Positions 15,100-18,593 of a stretch of DNA of 18,593 nt are shown one piece after another. The first letter of the stretch is position 1; every line of letters starts with the position of its first letter. Made by a program: the position numbers and the translations under genes. Source of the stretch: Stenotrophomonas sp. UBA2302 (GTDB lineage: Bacteria; Pseudomonadota; Gammaproteobacteria; Xanthomonadales; Xanthomonadaceae); contig DDVW01000061.1 in assembly GCA_002345545.1 (NCBI GenBank), positions 1,866 through 20,458 on the forward strand, written 5' to 3'. The notes under the pieces were generated by a model. That model was not told where the DNA came from, searched no databases, and saw only the letters and a program-made list of their open reading frames with translations.

Positions 15100-16869
15100 A
15101 TGTACTACAGCAGCGGCAACTACGAAGCCTTCGCCCGCCCGCGCAAGCCCGCCGGGGTGGAAAACAAGACCGCCTGGTTCGTCGGCTCGGGCCTGGCCGC
15201 GCTGGCCGGCGCTGCCTTCCTGGTGCGCGACGGACACCTGCCCGGCGAGCGCATCACCATCCTGGAGCAGCAGGCGATCGCCGGCGGCGCGCTCGATGGG
15301 CTGGACGTGCCCGAGAAGGGTTTCGTGATCCGCGGCGGGCGCGAGATGGAGGACCATTTCGAGTGCCTGTGGGACCTGTTCCGCTCGATCCCCTCGCTGG
15401 AGATCGAAGGCGCCAGCGTGCTCGACGAGTTCTACTGGCTCAACAAGGACGATCCCAACTACTCGCTGCAGCGCGCCACGGTGAACCAAGGCGAAGATGC
15501 GCGCACCGACGGCCTGTTCACGCTCAGCGAGCAGGCGCAGAAGGACGTGATCAAGCTGTTCCTGGCCACGCGCGAGGAGATGGAGAACAAGCGCATCGAC
15601 GAGGTGCTGGGCCGCGACTTCCTCGACAGCAACTTCTGGCTGTACTGGCGCACCATGTTCGCCTTCGAGGAGTGGCATTCGGCGCTGGAGATGAAGCTGT
15701 ACCTGCACCGCTTCATCCACCACATCGGCGGGTTGCCGGACTTCTCGGCATTGAAGTTCACCAGGTACAACCAGTACGAGTCGCTGGTGCTGCCGCTGGT
15801 GAAGTGGCTGCAAGGCCACGGCGTGAAGTTCCAGTACGGCACCGAGGTGACCGACGTCGATTTCGACATCGCCCCCGGACGCAAGCAGGCCACGCGGATC
15901 CACTGGAAGCGCGATGGCGCCGACGGCGGCGTGGACCTCGGCCCGGACGACCTGGTGTTCATGACCATCGGCTCGCTGACCGAGAACTCGGACAACGGCG
16001 ATCACCACACTCCTGCTCGGCTCGACGAAGGCCCGGCGCCGGCCTGGGACCTGTGGCGGCGCATCGCCGCCAGGGCGCCGGACTTCGGCCGCCCCGACGT
16101 GTTCGGCGCGCACATCCCGCAGACCAAGTGGGAGTCGGCCACCGTCACCACGCTGGACGCGCGCATCCCGCAGTACATCCAGAAGATCGCCAAACGCGAC
16201 CCGTTCAGCGGCAAGGTGGTGACCGGCGGCATCGTCAGCGTGCGCGATTCGAGCTGGCTGCTGAGCTGGACGGTCAACCGCCAGCCGCACTTCAAGCAGC
16301 AGCCCAAGGACCAGATCGTGGTCTGGGTCTACGCGCTGTTCGTGGACACGCCCGGCGACTACGTGAAAAAGCCGATGCAGGAATGCACCGGCGAGGAGAT
16401 CACCCGCGAATGGCTCTACCACCTGGGCGTTCCGGTGGAGGAGATCGACGAGCTGGCCGCGACCGGCGCCAGGACGGTGCCGGTGATGATGCCGTACATC
16501 ACCGCCTTCTTCATGCCGCGCCAGGCCGGCGACCGGCCGGACGTGGTGCCCGAGGGCGCGGTCAACTTCGCCTTCATCGGCCAGTTCGCCGAGTCCAGGC
16601 AGCGCGACTGCATCTTCACCACCGAGTATTCGGTGCGCACGCCGATGGAAGCGGTGTATACCCTGCTGGGTGTGGAGCGCGGTGTGCCGGAGGTGTTCAA
16701 TTCCACCTATGACGTGCGCACGCTGCTGGCGGCGACCGGCCGCCTGCGCGACGGCAAGGAACTGGACATTCCCGGCCCGGCGTTCCTGCGCAACCTGCTG
16801 ATGACCCGGCTCGACAAGACCCAGATCGGCGCGCTGCTGCGGGAGTTCAAGCTGGTCACCGAAGATTGA
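15100..16869 (+). CDS. ohyA: Oleate hydratase (MCRA family, FAD-dependent)
   Basis: Oleate hydratase adds water to the cis-9 double bond of oleate and related unsaturated fatty acids, giving 10-hydroxy fatty acids. In bacteria this detoxifies antimicrobial host or environmental fatty acids. The 589-aa length is typical. The N-terminal FAD-binding GSGLAALAGA is at 29-38 with ITILEQ ending the second strand. The signature RGGREMEDHFECLWDLF starts at 78, with E82, and Y201 lies in EMKLYLHRF. Those two positions match the catalytic Glu and Tyr numbers I recall for Staphylococcus aureus OhyA. C-terminal family blocks such as FIGQFAESRQRDCIFTTEYS are present. A GGAAAGGA ribosome binding site lies just before the ATG. 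Stenotrophomonas species are known to have this activity. Confidence 0.95.
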   Translation: MYYSSGNYEAFARPRKPAGVENKTAWFVGSGLAALAGAAFLVRDGHLPGERITILEQQAIAGGALDGLDVPEKGFVIRGGREMEDHFECLWDLFRSIPSLEIEGASVLDEFYWLNKDDPNYSLQRATVNQGEDARTDGLFTLSEQAQKDVIKLFLATREEMENKRIDEVLGRDFLDSNFWLYWRTMFAFEEWHSALEMKLYLHRFIHHIGGLPDFSALKFTRYNQYESLVLPLVKWLQGHGVKFQYGTEVTDVDFDIAPGRKQATRIHWKRDGADGGVDLGPDDLVFMTIGSLTENSDNGDHHTPARLDEGPAPAWDLWRRIAARAPDFGRPDVFGAHIPQTKWESATVTTLDARIPQYIQKIAKRDPFSGKVVTGGIVSVRDSSWLLSWTVNRQPHFKQQPKDQIVVWVYALFVDTPGDYVKKPMQECTGEEITREWLYHLGVPVEEIDELAATGARTVPVMMPYITAFFMPRQAGDRPDVVPEGAVNFAFIGQFAESRQRDCIFTTEYSVRTPMEAVYTLLGVERGVPEVFNSTYDVRTLLAATGRLRDGKELDIPGPAFLRNLLMTRLDKTQIGALLREFKLVTED

Positions 16870-16914
16870 AAACGCCGCGCGTGCGGGACGCACGGCCTCA
16901 TGCCGGGAGGCTCC

Positions 16915-18593
<1,679 letters not shown>

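Overview
The window looks like a chromosome segment from a GC-rich gammaproteobacterium of the Xanthomonadaceae (Stenotrophomonas, Pseudoxanthomonas, Xanthomonas or a close relative). This rests on the RpoD sequence and on GC-rich codon use in the housekeeping genes. It is an inference, because no rRNA or other species marker is present.

Positions 1-5125 are core genome. They hold, on the minus strand, a GTP cyclohydrolase II with a decayed RibB-like N-terminus and a lipid A-type acyltransferase. On the plus strand are D-aminoacyl-tRNA deacylase (dtd), the primary sigma factor rpoD with a strong terminator, and a tRNA with anticodon CAU that most resembles the lysidine-modified tRNA-Ile2.

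Right after the tRNA 3' end a genomic island begins. A P4-type tyrosine integrase (5306-6484) is preceded by four copies of a TTACTC(A/G)CA-type motif. It is followed by a two-gene operon with all the hallmarks of a Gabija anti-phage system: an OLD-family ATPase/TOPRIM nuclease (gajA) overlapping a UvrD-like helicase (gajB). Next, on the minus strand, comes a mobile SOS mutagenesis module. umuD is intact, while umuC is broken by a single extra base in a C5/G5 run. The two are separated by about 250 bp and a terminator-like hairpin. Small accessory genes follow: a 59-aa DUF3606 protein on the plus strand, and a 4-bp-overlapping minus-strand pair of an unrecognised protein and a DUF3268-type zinc-finger protein.

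From about 13.5 kb a plus-strand cargo cluster encodes a TetR regulator, a 3-hydroxyacyl-CoA dehydrogenase and an oleate hydratase with short intergenic gaps, suggesting a fatty-acid response or detoxification operon. It is followed by a copper/silver P1B-type ATPase with YHS and heavy-metal-binding N-terminal domains, cut off by the window end. No second copy of the tRNA 3' end was found by eye, so the right end of the island probably lies beyond the window. It is therefore unproven that the TetR to copA block belongs to the same island.

The most notable content is the tRNA-anchored island carrying a Gabija system next to an SOS polymerase module and fatty-acid and metal functions. Nothing here convincingly shows a wholly new system. 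The least explained parts are the integrase-proximal repeat cluster, the int-gajA spacer and the small gene pair at 12815-13452.
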